From the NCBI GenBank assembly GCA_040877545.1, contig JBBDNN010000113.1, positions 1-45,326 of the forward strand: 45,326 nucleotides of DNA, in the 5' to 3' direction. Below, piece after piece: positions 19,097-26,755 of the stretch. Source of the stretch: Gracilimonas sp040877545 (lineage in GTDB: Bacteria > Bacteroidota > Rhodothermia > Balneolales > Balneolaceae). Both the position numbers and the translations under genes were made by a program. The notes below the pieces were generated by a model. That model was not told the origin of the DNA. It worked only from the letters and a program-made list of their open reading frames with translations, and searched no databases. Position 1 is the first letter of the stretch. Every line of letters begins with the position of its first letter.

Positions 19097-20665
19097 ATGG
19101 AGCATATGAATAAAGATTTCGCCCGCACTAAAAAGAAACTACTCGATCCCAACACCCGTCGAAAAATCGGCATCGGAGCAGTTTTCGCTCTTATAATAGC
19201 CGGAATTTATTATGCCGGTCATTTCCCCGAAGAGGATGGACACTACGGTTTATGGTCTATTATGCCCCCGCTGGTTGCCATTATTTTGGCTTTTTACACC
19301 CGCGAAGTAGTGAGTTCTTTATTTATAGGAATTTGCCTGGGCGGGGTAATTTCCGGGAAGGTAAATATCGTTCAGGATTTCCTGATTCCATCTGTTGGAA
19401 CCGAAAGTTTCGCGCTCATTATCTTGGTTTATTTATGGGCGCTGGGAGGATTAATCGGTATCTGGACGAGAACCGGCGGTGCAGAAAAATTTGCCACCTG
19501 GGCCAGCAATAAAATGGTGCGCGGCCCGCAAACCGCCAAATTCTTCACCTGGTTAATGGGGTTGGTTTTTCATCAGGGAGGTACAATAAGTACTGTATTG
19601 ACGGGAGCAACCGTACGGCCTATAGCAGATAAACATCGGGTTTCTCACGAGGAATTGGCTTATATGGTAGATTCTACAGCATCACCCGCGGCAACCCTTA
19701 TTCCTTTCAATGTATGGCCTTTCTATGTCGGAGGTTTAGTAATAGGAACCCTTCCGCTATTTGAAACTACACAGCAAAGTGTGGCTTTTTTCTTTTCAGC
19801 TTTACCTTTTAATTTCTATGCAATTTTTGCCATTCTGATTACCCTGATTTTTGCCTGGGATAAATTTCCTTTCGTTCCGGGTAAAAAAATGCGTGCAGCC
19901 ATTAAACGAGCGAGAACAAAAGGTTTGCTGGATCGAGATGGCGCCACACCAATGGCAGCTGATGAACTCACCACACAAAAAATACCAGCAAATTACACCC
20001 CCGGACTGATTGATTTTTTCGGCCCCATTGGCACTCTGTTAGGTGTGGCAATACTTCCTTATGTCTACACTTATTTTATCCTGGATATGGGGGAAAATTC
20101 AACTTTATATATAGCAGAGGCTTTTGTCCTGGCTGTGCTGGCAGGTTTTGCCATTGCCCTCGTGAAAGGAATGCGCCTTCAGGAAGTAATTAATGGCTTT
20201 ATTGACGGATGTAAGGGAGTTACCATTGGTGCAATAATTTTAGCTTTGGCTGTTACTTTAAAAGAAGTGGCCGATGCTGTTGGTACTGCCGCTTATGTGG
20301 TAGAAATGGTAGGAGATTTAATTGTGCCGGCATTTTTGCCCGGCCTGCTAATGGTGCTAAGTATGCTCATTGCCTTTTCTACCGGTACTTCCTGGGGAAC
20401 TTATGCGGTGGTTTATCCGGTGGCAATTCCACTTGCATGGGCTGTTGTTCCTGATCCTTTTTTCCTTACACTATGTTTTTCATCTGTTTTGGGGGGATCC
20501 GTTTTCGGCGACCAATGCTCACCCATTTCCGATACCACCATTCTCTCCTCACTGGCTACCGGGTGTGATTTAATGGATCATGTAACCACCCAATTTCCAT
20601 TAGCTTTACTGGCAGGTACCTTGGCAGTAATTAGCTATGCAGCTATGGTTATTTTCTTTGTTTAA
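19097..20665 (+). CDS. nhaC: NhaC-family Na+/H+ antiporter
   Basis: This is a 522-residue polytopic membrane protein with about 11-12 hydrophobic segments. It is predicted to exchange Na+ for H+ across the inner membrane. Family features include AFYTREVVSSLFIGICLGG near residues 65-85, LVFHQGGTISTVLTGATVRPIADKHRVSHEELAYMVDSTASPAATLIPF (about 155-205) and the C-terminal FSTGTSWGTYAVVYP and GGSVFGDQCSPISDTTILSS, conserved in NhaC-type carriers. An in-frame ATG at 19106 has a GGAG close before it and could be the real start (MNKDFARTKKK); the first residues are cytosolic and basic either way. It ends 31 bp from the converging lipoprotein gene, with no hairpin between them. The carrier fits a marine or halophilic habitat. 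Confidence 0.92.
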   Translation: MEHMNKDFARTKKKLLDPNTRRKIGIGAVFALIIAGIYYAGHFPEEDGHYGLWSIMPPLVAIILAFYTREVVSSLFIGICLGGVISGKVNIVQDFLIPSVGTESFALIILVYLWALGGLIGIWTRTGGAEKFATWASNKMVRGPQTAKFFTWLMGLVFHQGGTISTVLTGATVRPIADKHRVSHEELAYMVDSTASPAATLIPFNVWPFYVGGLVIGTLPLFETTQQSVAFFFSALPFNFYAIFAILITLIFAWDKFPFVPGKKMRAAIKRARTKGLLDRDGATPMAADELTTQKIPANYTPGLIDFFGPIGTLLGVAILPYVYTYFILDMGENSTLYIAEAFVLAVLAGFAIALVKGMRLQEVINGFIDGCKGVTIGAIILALAVTLKEVADAVGTAAYVVEMVGDLIVPAFLPGLLMVLSMLIAFSTGTSWGTYAVVYPVAIPLAWAVVPDPFFLTLCFSSVLGGSVFGDQCSPISDTTILSSLATGCDLMDHVTTQFPLALLAGTLAVISYAAMVIFFV

Positions 20666-20696
20666 TGGGGAAAAATTTAATTCTGAAAGAAAATCA

Positions 20697-21671
20697 TTAA
20701 TTAGCAAGTGATTCTGGGCACTCCTTATTTTTCGCAACTTGAATCGTATAAATTTGGTAAGGAATTAATTTCCTGTTTTGGTTTTCTTTAATTCTGTCCG
20801 AATACCAGTTATTCTGCACCTGGCCTTTTAAGGTGACAAAATAAAAGGTGTCACTGTCTTGTGTGTTTATTTTGGTTTCATAACCATTGAAGGCTAGCAA
20901 TTTTTCCAGGTTACCTTTTAGTTCCCAACTTTCGCTGCTGTCACACAGAATCAGGTTATTGCCATTCGTGACACCAGATATCAAATTGGTGGAAAGAGCA
21001 TCATTAAAACCCCAGGAGACATTATGTATGGATTTGGTAAGATTATATACATTTTGTCCAATTTCCTCTTCATCGTATTGCTCGGGATTTACATGTTCAA
21101 AATCTCGATAATAATTTCCCAATTTAACCTGTGAATATATTTTCCAGGTCTCTTCTTCTGCAGGTTGAATATTTAAAGTGGTTATATCCGGAATGTGCCA
21201 AATATTCCGAGCTTCAAAAACATGATAAGCTTTTTGCCATTTCGGCACATCTTCATATACCGGGTAACAATAACCATAAGATTCTGTCTCATGAATTTTC
21301 TCACAGGCACCTTCCAGGTAGCGTTTCATATACTGATGTAGAAATCCGGAGGTGTCATTTGTTTCACTTCTTTTCCAATATATAATATGCTCTCCCTCAA
21401 CCTCTTTACCGTTCTTATTAATCTTATATAAACCAGAAGGAGGGATAGATGTACTAAACCAAAACCTGAATTCTTCGTCCTTTTTATTTTTTTTGATATC
21501 AGTAGCCATCTCGGTCCATCCCGCATCTTCAATTACTTCCAATGGATAATCGGCTGGTAGTGCAGGTGGCGATTCTCTCTCTATGTCAACATAATCAGTT
21601 CCCGTTAATTTATGTGACGAGGAACACGCCCCAAGCCAAATGCTTACAAATAAAATACCCCATTTTACCAT
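20697..21671 (-). CDS. Lipoprotein of unknown function
   Basis: The 324-residue product has a short hydrophobic signal ending in the lipobox LGAC, with Cys16 followed by SSS, so it should be a lipoprotein. I recognise no family in the remainder. It is rich in aromatic and acidic residues and has conserved-looking stretches such as EFRFWFSTSIPPSGLYKI and NNLILCDSSESWELKGNLEKLL. It has several Cys residues outside the lipobox (for example CEKIHETESYGYCYPVY), which could form disulfides in the periplasm. It stands alone, between nhaC (converging) and fic (same strand, 155 bp upstream). Confidence 0.7.
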   Translation of the reverse strand: MVKWGILFVSIWLGACSSSHKLTGTDYVDIERESPPALPADYPLEVIEDAGWTEMATDIKKNKKDEEFRFWFSTSIPPSGLYKINKNGKEVEGEHIIYWKRSETNDTSGFLHQYMKRYLEGACEKIHETESYGYCYPVYEDVPKWQKAYHVFEARNIWHIPDITTLNIQPAEEETWKIYSQVKLGNYYRDFEHVNPEQYDEEEIGQNVYNLTKSIHNVSWGFNDALSTNLISGVTNGNNLILCDSSESWELKGNLEKLLAFNGYETKINTQDSDTFYFVTLKGQVQNNWYSDRIKENQNRKLIPYQIYTIQVAKNKECPESLAN

Positions 21672-21806
21672 TGTCGCCTATCTTAATTAATAAACAGCTG
21701 ATTATACAATAATAAAAGAGAGATGGAAAATTCCAGCTGCAAAATTATCTCTGTAATACAATAATATGTCGATGAATTTCCTTTTATTCGTCATGTTTTA
21801 TTCTTC

Positions 21807-21823
21807 TGTCGAAGACATCGACA
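21807..21823. promoter_or_regulatory. Palindrome TGTCGA-N5-TCGACA, 3' side of fic
   Basis: TGTCGA (21807-21812) and TCGACA (21818-21823) form a perfect inverted repeat with a 5-base spacer, two bases beyond the fic stop codon. The same arms with the same spacing occur upstream of fic at 22970-22986. A further TGTCGATGAATT at 21767-21778 is the reverse complement of 22975-22986. These look like protein-binding sites rather than a terminator, since no T-run follows. Confidence 0.6.
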
Positions 21824-21825
21824 CA

Positions 21826-22914
21826 TCAGGAAGAAAGAAGCTTGTATAAGCGAACATTCAGAAACAGATTTTCACGGCCGGCTTGTTTGCTTTTTAGGAT
21901 ACCCACTTCTTCCAGTTCTTTGAGGTATCCGGCAGCGGTTTGTCGTTTCGCCAATCCACGGTCAACCAGAAATTTCACTTTGCAGTATGGCTGTTCAAAC
22001 AACAGTTCAATCAGTTCCTTCGAATACACCCGATCCGGGAGTTTTTCTTTAGCTTCTTGTAAAGTTTCATCCAGAAGCGTGCGAATTTCATCAATTCTCT
22101 TCATCGTTTTATCAGCCGTAACTTGCACGGCATTTAGCATAAAAATAATCCAGGATTCCCATGCCTCCTGTTCGGTAACTTCACGTAGTAACCGATAGTA
22201 ATCCGGTTTTTTTTGTATGATGTAATCGCTAAGGTACAGTACGGGTTGATGTAATAATTGCTGATGAATGAGATAAAGAATATTCAGAATTCTACCGGTT
22301 CTTCCATTTCCATCTTCAAAGGGATGAATGGCTTCGAATTGGTAATGCATTACAGCCATTTTTATCAGCGGGTCCGTTTCATCTTCAGCATGAATATAAG
22401 ATTCCAGATTTTCGAGCAATCCCTGAATTAGTTCTTCACCTTCAGGTGGCCAATAGATGATTTTTTTTGTCCGGGGATTCGCAATTACGATTCCCGAATC
22501 ATCCCTGATTCCTGCATCCGTTTCCTTAATGGTCTGCATCAGCTTCAAGAAAAGGTCTGTATTTAGCCCTCCATTATTCAGGCGATGATATCCCATCCAT
22601 AACGCCTGTCGATATCGTAGTACTTCTTTAGTCTGCGGATCAGTCTGTTTGTCATTCGCCGATAAAGCCATAAAGAGTTTATCGTTGGTGGTAACTACAT
22701 TTTCAATTTCTGAACTCGCTTTTGCTTCCTGCACTATTATGCTGTTGATAAGAACTGACGGATTCGGCAAGCTTTCCGCTTTACCTTTTAGTTCAGCCAG
22801 CGATCTGTTGGCGGAAATTGCTGCTTTTAACACCCCCGGTGTCTCCAATTCCGCCTTTGGGGGAAGTAAGGGAAGAATATTATACGGCTGATTTGAATAA
22901 GCTGACATAAACAT
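21826..22914 (-). CDS. Fic-domain AMP-transferase, SoFic-like, with winged helix
   Basis: Fic enzymes transfer AMP from ATP to hydroxyl side chains of target proteins. The 362-residue product resembles Shewanella SoFic along its length as I recall it, with the N-terminal YNILPLLPPKAELET. The inhibitory helix motif is SSEIEN, with Glu71 as the residue that blocks the gamma-phosphate site (class II). The complete catalytic motif HPFEDGNGRTGR lies at 197-208, with His197 as the base. The C-terminal 90 residues (LPDRVYSKELIELLFEQPYCKVKFLVDRGLAKRQTAAGYLKELEEVGIL) form a predicted winged helix of the DNA-binding type. The start could also be the Met two codons later. All residues needed for activity and for self-inhibition are present. 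Identical palindromes sit on both sides of the gene, suggesting autoregulation through the winged helix, which is my inference. Confidence 0.93.
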   Translation of the reverse strand: MFMSAYSNQPYNILPLLPPKAELETPGVLKAAISANRSLAELKGKAESLPNPSVLINSIIVQEAKASSEIENVVTTNDKLFMALSANDKQTDPQTKEVLRYRQALWMGYHRLNNGGLNTDLFLKLMQTIKETDAGIRDDSGIVIANPRTKKIIYWPPEGEELIQGLLENLESYIHAEDETDPLIKMAVMHYQFEAIHPFEDGNGRTGRILNILYLIHQQLLHQPVLYLSDYIIQKKPDYYRLLREVTEQEAWESWIIFMLNAVQVTADKTMKRIDEIRTLLDETLQEAKEKLPDRVYSKELIELLFEQPYCKVKFLVDRGLAKRQTAAGYLKELEEVGILKSKQAGRENLFLNVRLYKLLSS

Positions 22915-22930
22915 GATTGAATTAAAATAC

Positions 22931-22987
22931 GTCGAAATATACTGATTTTATCGACATATAATAACTATCTGTCGAATTCATCGACAG
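22931..22987. promoter_or_regulatory. Fic upstream operator cluster
   Basis: Two inverted repeats with the same core lie just upstream of fic. CTGTCGA (22969-22975) and TCGACAG (22981-22987) form a perfect 7-bp palindrome with a 5-base spacer. GTCGA (22931-22935) and TCGAC (22951-22955) form a second, wider pair. On the minus strand a possible Bacteroidota -7 element, TATATTTC, lies between the arms of the wider pair, so a bound protein would block the promoter. The protein is unknown. Confidence 0.55.
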
Positions 22988-23021
22988 GTTGCACAGGAAG
23001 GCGCCGGAATAACATCTCTGC

Positions 23022-23058
23022 AAAAAAAAAGCCGTCCCCAAATCAATGAGCGACGGCT
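23022..23058 (-). terminator. Rho-independent terminator of the NarL-type regulator
   Basis: Read on the minus strand, AGCCGTC (23058-23052) pairs with GACGGCT (23036-23030) and is followed by a run of nine T (23030-23022). It lies about 145 bp after the stop of the minus-strand regulator gene. Seven perfect pairs plus a clean T-run make this convincing. Confidence 0.75.
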
Positions 23059-23202
23059 AATATCATCTACAGACGGCTATTACCCCATTTGCCCTATTAA
23101 CATACATTTAAGGGCCGGATTGTTCAATAGTGATAACTACGTATTTTTCCTACGTAGATACACGTAGAAGTAAATTTTTAAAAATTTATCCTGGCATGGG
23201 CT

Positions 23203-23856
23203 TTAAAGAAGGCCTTTTTCATTTTCCAAAGCATATCTTACCAGTGAAGCTGTATTTTTTTGCCCCAGCTTTTTCAGCAAATTGGTGCGGTGTTTTTCCA
23301 CCGTCCGAGGACTTATGTATAATTTATCAGCGATTTCTGTACTGGTAAGGCCTTCAATCAAAAGCGATAAAATTTCACGCTCTCTTTTGGTAATAGATTT
23401 TCCAGAATCCCGTCTTTTTCGCTGACGGGCCAGACGCATATATTCATGAGTCATCATTCTGGAGAATTGCTTGCCCAGATATCGTTCCCCATCTGCAACT
23501 TTTTGGGCTGCATCAATCAATTCAATATGATGCGCAGTTTTATGTAACAAACCAAATGCACCGGAATCAAGAAATTCGTTGAGGGTTTTCTGATCAGCTT
23601 CACCTGCCATAAGGAGAATATTAGCCTCAGGATATTTTTCAATTATTTTTTTTGCGATTACAATGCCGTCCATTTCCGGCATAGAAAAAGAGAGGATGCA
23701 AAGTTTTGGCTTCACGCTTTCAAAAGCAGTTAAAACTAATGCACCGTTATCAACTTCACTGCATATCTCGAACGCTCCCTGCTCGCGTAGTATTGAGCTT
23801 AGTCCATACCGAAAAATTTCGTTGCCATCAGCAACAACCGTATCAATTTTTGTCAT
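23203..23856 (-). CDS. NarL/FixJ-type regulator with degenerate receiver domain
   Basis: I start this gene at 23856, where ATG is preceded by GGGGAGGTAAA, a strong Shine-Dalgarno. The frame stays open 70 codons further upstream, but those residues are unlike any receiver. The 217-residue protein has an N-terminal receiver fold (1-120) and a C-terminal LuxR-type helix-turn-helix (about 150-210, ITKREREILSLLIEGLTSTEIADKLYISPRTVEKHR). The receiver lacks key residues. The phospho-acceptor Asp is Ser56 in CILSFSMPEMDG, the acidic pair is reduced to Asp10-Gly11, and the usual Thr/Ser after beta-4 is absent (LLMAGEAD). The conserved Lys (LLHKT) remains. The protein probably binds DNA without classical phosphorylation. 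No histidine kinase is next to it. Confidence 0.88.
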   Translation of the reverse strand: MTKIDTVVADGNEIFRYGLSSILREQGAFEICSEVDNGALVLTAFESVKPKLCILSFSMPEMDGIVIAKKIIEKYPEANILLMAGEADQKTLNEFLDSGAFGLLHKTAHHIELIDAAQKVADGERYLGKQFSRMMTHEYMRLARQRKRRDSGKSITKREREILSLLIEGLTSTEIADKLYISPRTVEKHRTNLLKKLGQKNTASLVRYALENEKGLL

Positions 23857-24211
23857 TTTACCTCCCCAGGTACAAATGTCTTTCTCTGACCCACTCAGAG
23901 AAAGGATCGATAATGTACTTAAAATAAAGAGAGATTCATTAATAATTTTTTTTGGTTGGATATTGTAGTCTTTTAATTTGCCCTTAAAACCTTTAAAAGC
24001 CGCATTAGTGGCGGTAGAATCTAAGAGAGTAACCACCACAGATATCTGCTTTCGCTGGTATGACAAAGCAATTAGTTGATTTTCCCCATTCTATTTCTCC
24101 AATATCCAGGTTCCCTCTCCAATAAACCATATTGCTATAGGAGATTCGTTTACATTATGTGTATTTTCAGCGCTTTGTTGACCAATTTTCACTCACGATC
24201 TATCGAAAATA

Positions 24212-25993
24212 ATGACGTTTAAACGAACACATACTTGTGGCGAGCTTAGTGCCAAAAATATTGGAGAAGAAGTTGTACTTAATGGCTGGGTTGGGCCCCG
24301 GCGTGATCTTGGAGGAGTTATTTTTATTGACCTGCGCGACCGTTACGGAATCACCCAGGTAGTTTTTACTGAGAAAGATGAGCAGATTCACGAGAAAGCC
24401 GAACAACTTCGGTCAGAATATGTAATTGGGATAAAAGGCACGGTGATTGCACGTGGGCAGGATAATATCAACCCTAAATTAGCTACTGGCGAAATTGAGA
24501 TTGAAACCAACGACCTGATTATTTATTCAGAAGCGGAAACCCCTCCTTTCGAAATCAAAGATGGCATCACAACGAATGAGGAAGTGCGGCTGAAATATCG
24601 TTACCTGGATTTGCGCCGGCCTGAAGTTCAGGAAAAGCTGATGCTGCGTTCTAAATTATATCAATCTGTGCGTTCTTATTATCACGAACGTGACTTTGCA
24701 GAAGTTGAAACCCCGGTTTTAATGAGAAGTACACCGGAAGGTGCGCGTGATTACCTGGTGCCCAGCCGTGTAAATGCGGGGAAGTTTTTTGCCCTGCCGC
24801 AAAGTCCGCAAACCTACAAGCAATTGCTGATGGTTTCAGGGTATGACCGCTATTTTCAAATTGTGAAATGTTTCCGCGATGAAGACCTGCGCGCCGATCG
24901 CCAGCCGGAATTTACCCAGGTTGATGTGGAAATGAGTTTTGTTGAAGAAGAAGATATCTATGAACATCATGAAGCTTTGATGAAAAAGGTATTCAAAGAA
25001 ACTATCGATGTGGATATTGAAACACCCTTTCCGCGAATTACCTACACCGATACAATGAATACCTACGGATCGGATAAACCGGATACCCGTTTTGGTTTAG
25101 AGTTCAAGGATTTCTCTGAGATAGTAAAAGATGCCGAATTTAAAGTATTTTCCGGCACCGTTAAATCGGGGGGAGCCGTGGTTGGGATTACCGTACCGGG
25201 ACAAGGAGAAATTGGCCGTGGTGCCATTGACCGGTTGACCGATCGTGTAAAAGATGAAACCGGGGCGGGTGGATTAATTTATATAAAAATGACTCCAGAA
25301 GGCCCCTTTTGCAGCGTAGCAAAATTTTTAACGGATGAAATTGTGAATAATATGGCGGCAAAATCCGGGGCAAAGGAAGGAGATCTTGTTCTGATTCTTG
25401 CCGGACCGAAACCAAGTGTGCTAATCCAGTTAGGGCAGCTAAGGTTGATGATGGGAAAAGAGCATGATTTAATAGATCAAACGAAAAATAATTTACTTTG
25501 GGTTACCGAATTTCCACTGCTCGAGTGGGATGAAGAAACCCGGCGCTATCATGCCATGCACCATCCTTTTACATCCCCAAAAACAGAAGATATTGGTTTG
25601 ATGGAAAGTGATCCGGCTTCGGTAAAAGCACGTGCCTATGATTTGGTACTGAATGGAAATGAAATTGGCGGCGGCTCAATTCGTATGCATAACCAATTGT
25701 TGCAGCGTAGAATGTTTGAGTTATTGGGAGTTGGTGATAAGGAAGCAGAAGAGAAATTCGGCTTTTTGTTGAATGCCTTTAAATATGGCGCACCTCCGCA
25801 TGGTGGAATCGCCCTCGGCCTCGATAGAATCGTGATGTTGTTGACGGGCGCAAAAAGCCTGAGGGATGTAATTGCCTTCCCCAAAAACCAAAAAGCACAA
25901 AGCCTGATGGACAACTCGCCGGATGTGGTGGATGAACATCAGCTGGATGAACTGCATATTTCAATTAAGAAAAATCTAAAAGATCAGATATAG
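24212..25993 (+). CDS. aspS: Aspartate--tRNA ligase
   Basis: AspRS attaches aspartate to tRNA-Asp. The 593-residue length is that of the bacterial type. The N-terminal anticodon-binding OB domain (1-105) includes LNGWVGPRRDLGGVIFIDLRDRYG. The class II catalytic core has motif 2 (FRDEDLRADRQPEFTQVD, about 220-237) and motif 3 (HGGIALGLDRIVMLL). The bacterial GAD insertion domain lies roughly at 290-410. I cannot tell from the sequence alone whether the enzyme discriminates tRNA-Asn; no gatCAB genes are in view. The stop TAG overlaps the GTG start of the DUF429 gene by one base. Confidence 0.98.
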   Translation: MTFKRTHTCGELSAKNIGEEVVLNGWVGPRRDLGGVIFIDLRDRYGITQVVFTEKDEQIHEKAEQLRSEYVIGIKGTVIARGQDNINPKLATGEIEIETNDLIIYSEAETPPFEIKDGITTNEEVRLKYRYLDLRRPEVQEKLMLRSKLYQSVRSYYHERDFAEVETPVLMRSTPEGARDYLVPSRVNAGKFFALPQSPQTYKQLLMVSGYDRYFQIVKCFRDEDLRADRQPEFTQVDVEMSFVEEEDIYEHHEALMKKVFKETIDVDIETPFPRITYTDTMNTYGSDKPDTRFGLEFKDFSEIVKDAEFKVFSGTVKSGGAVVGITVPGQGEIGRGAIDRLTDRVKDETGAGGLIYIKMTPEGPFCSVAKFLTDEIVNNMAAKSGAKEGDLVLILAGPKPSVLIQLGQLRLMMGKEHDLIDQTKNNLLWVTEFPLLEWDEETRRYHAMHHPFTSPKTEDIGLMESDPASVKARAYDLVLNGNEIGGGSIRMHNQLLQRRMFELLGVGDKEAEEKFGFLLNAFKYGAPPHGGIALGLDRIVMLLTGAKSLRDVIAFPKNQKAQSLMDNSPDVVDEHQLDELHISIKKNLKDQI

Positions 25994-26700
25994 TGAAGAC
26001 AGCAGGAATTGACGGTTGTAAAGCGGGATGGCTCCTTATCAGCTTTGATGAGGGCGATTCTAAGTATGAAGTAATCCGGGACAAAGAAAGCTTGAAAAAG
26101 GTTTTCAAATTATATGACCGGATATTTATTGATATGCCAATCGGCCTCGAAGATGAGGAATATGTAAGGGAGTGTGATGCACTTTTACGAAAGAAATTGG
26201 GCAGTGAATATTCCACAAGTGTTTTTGCTCCGCCTATTCGTACTGCAGTAACAGCTCCATCTTATGTAGAAGCTAACATGACCAGCTTCGATTATACCGG
26301 GAAAAACCTGTCGCTTCAGGCCTGGAATATCACTCCAAAAATACAAATGGTGGATGAGCTGCTGCGTACAGATGAAAAACTGAGGGATAAAGTACTGGAA
26401 AGTCATCCTGAACTATTATTTCAGGGGGTAAATGGGGGGATGATCTATCAAAAGAAAAACCTGAAAAAGGGAATAAAGCATCGCCTTGAATTGATGAGAG
26501 ACAGAGAGCCCGATGCGGAAGATTTCTTCAGAGATATAAAAGAAGATTTTCGCCGAAATGAAGTGGAAGAGGATGATATTGTGGATGCAATGGTATTGGC
26601 TTACTGCGCCAAGCTTTCAATAGAAAAAGGGATCAAAACACTACCCGAAGAAATTCCTTACGATTCCGAAGGTATGAGAAAAGCAATTCATTACGTGTGA
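25993..26700 (+). CDS. DUF429-family protein
   Basis: The 235-residue product matches the DUF429 family, predicted to have an RNase H-like nuclease fold; its substrate is unknown. Recognisable parts are AGIDGCKAGWLLISFD at the N-terminus (first acidic residue Asp6), RIFIDMPIGL around residue 42, SVFAPPIRTAV around 75, ESHPELLFQGVNG around 137 and DDIVDAMVLAYCA near 200. The start is GTG at 25993, sharing its first base with the aspS stop codon (TAGTG), so translation is probably coupled to aspS. The partnership with aspS may only reflect shared transcription. Confidence 0.78.
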   Translation: MKTAGIDGCKAGWLLISFDEGDSKYEVIRDKESLKKVFKLYDRIFIDMPIGLEDEEYVRECDALLRKKLGSEYSTSVFAPPIRTAVTAPSYVEANMTSFDYTGKNLSLQAWNITPKIQMVDELLRTDEKLRDKVLESHPELLFQGVNGGMIYQKKNLKKGIKHRLELMRDREPDAEDFFRDIKEDFRRNEVEEDDIVDAMVLAYCAKLSIEKGIKTLPEEIPYDSEGMRKAIHYV

Positions 26701-26755
26701 AAAGATCAGTTAACAGGGAACATTTGCAACTTGAACCTTAGCTCTTGTACCCAAT

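Noticed and set aside
23857..24066. 70-codon N-terminal extension of the NarL-type regulator
   Set aside because: The residues do not resemble a receiver, and a strong GGGGAGG ribosome-binding site precedes the ATG at 23856.
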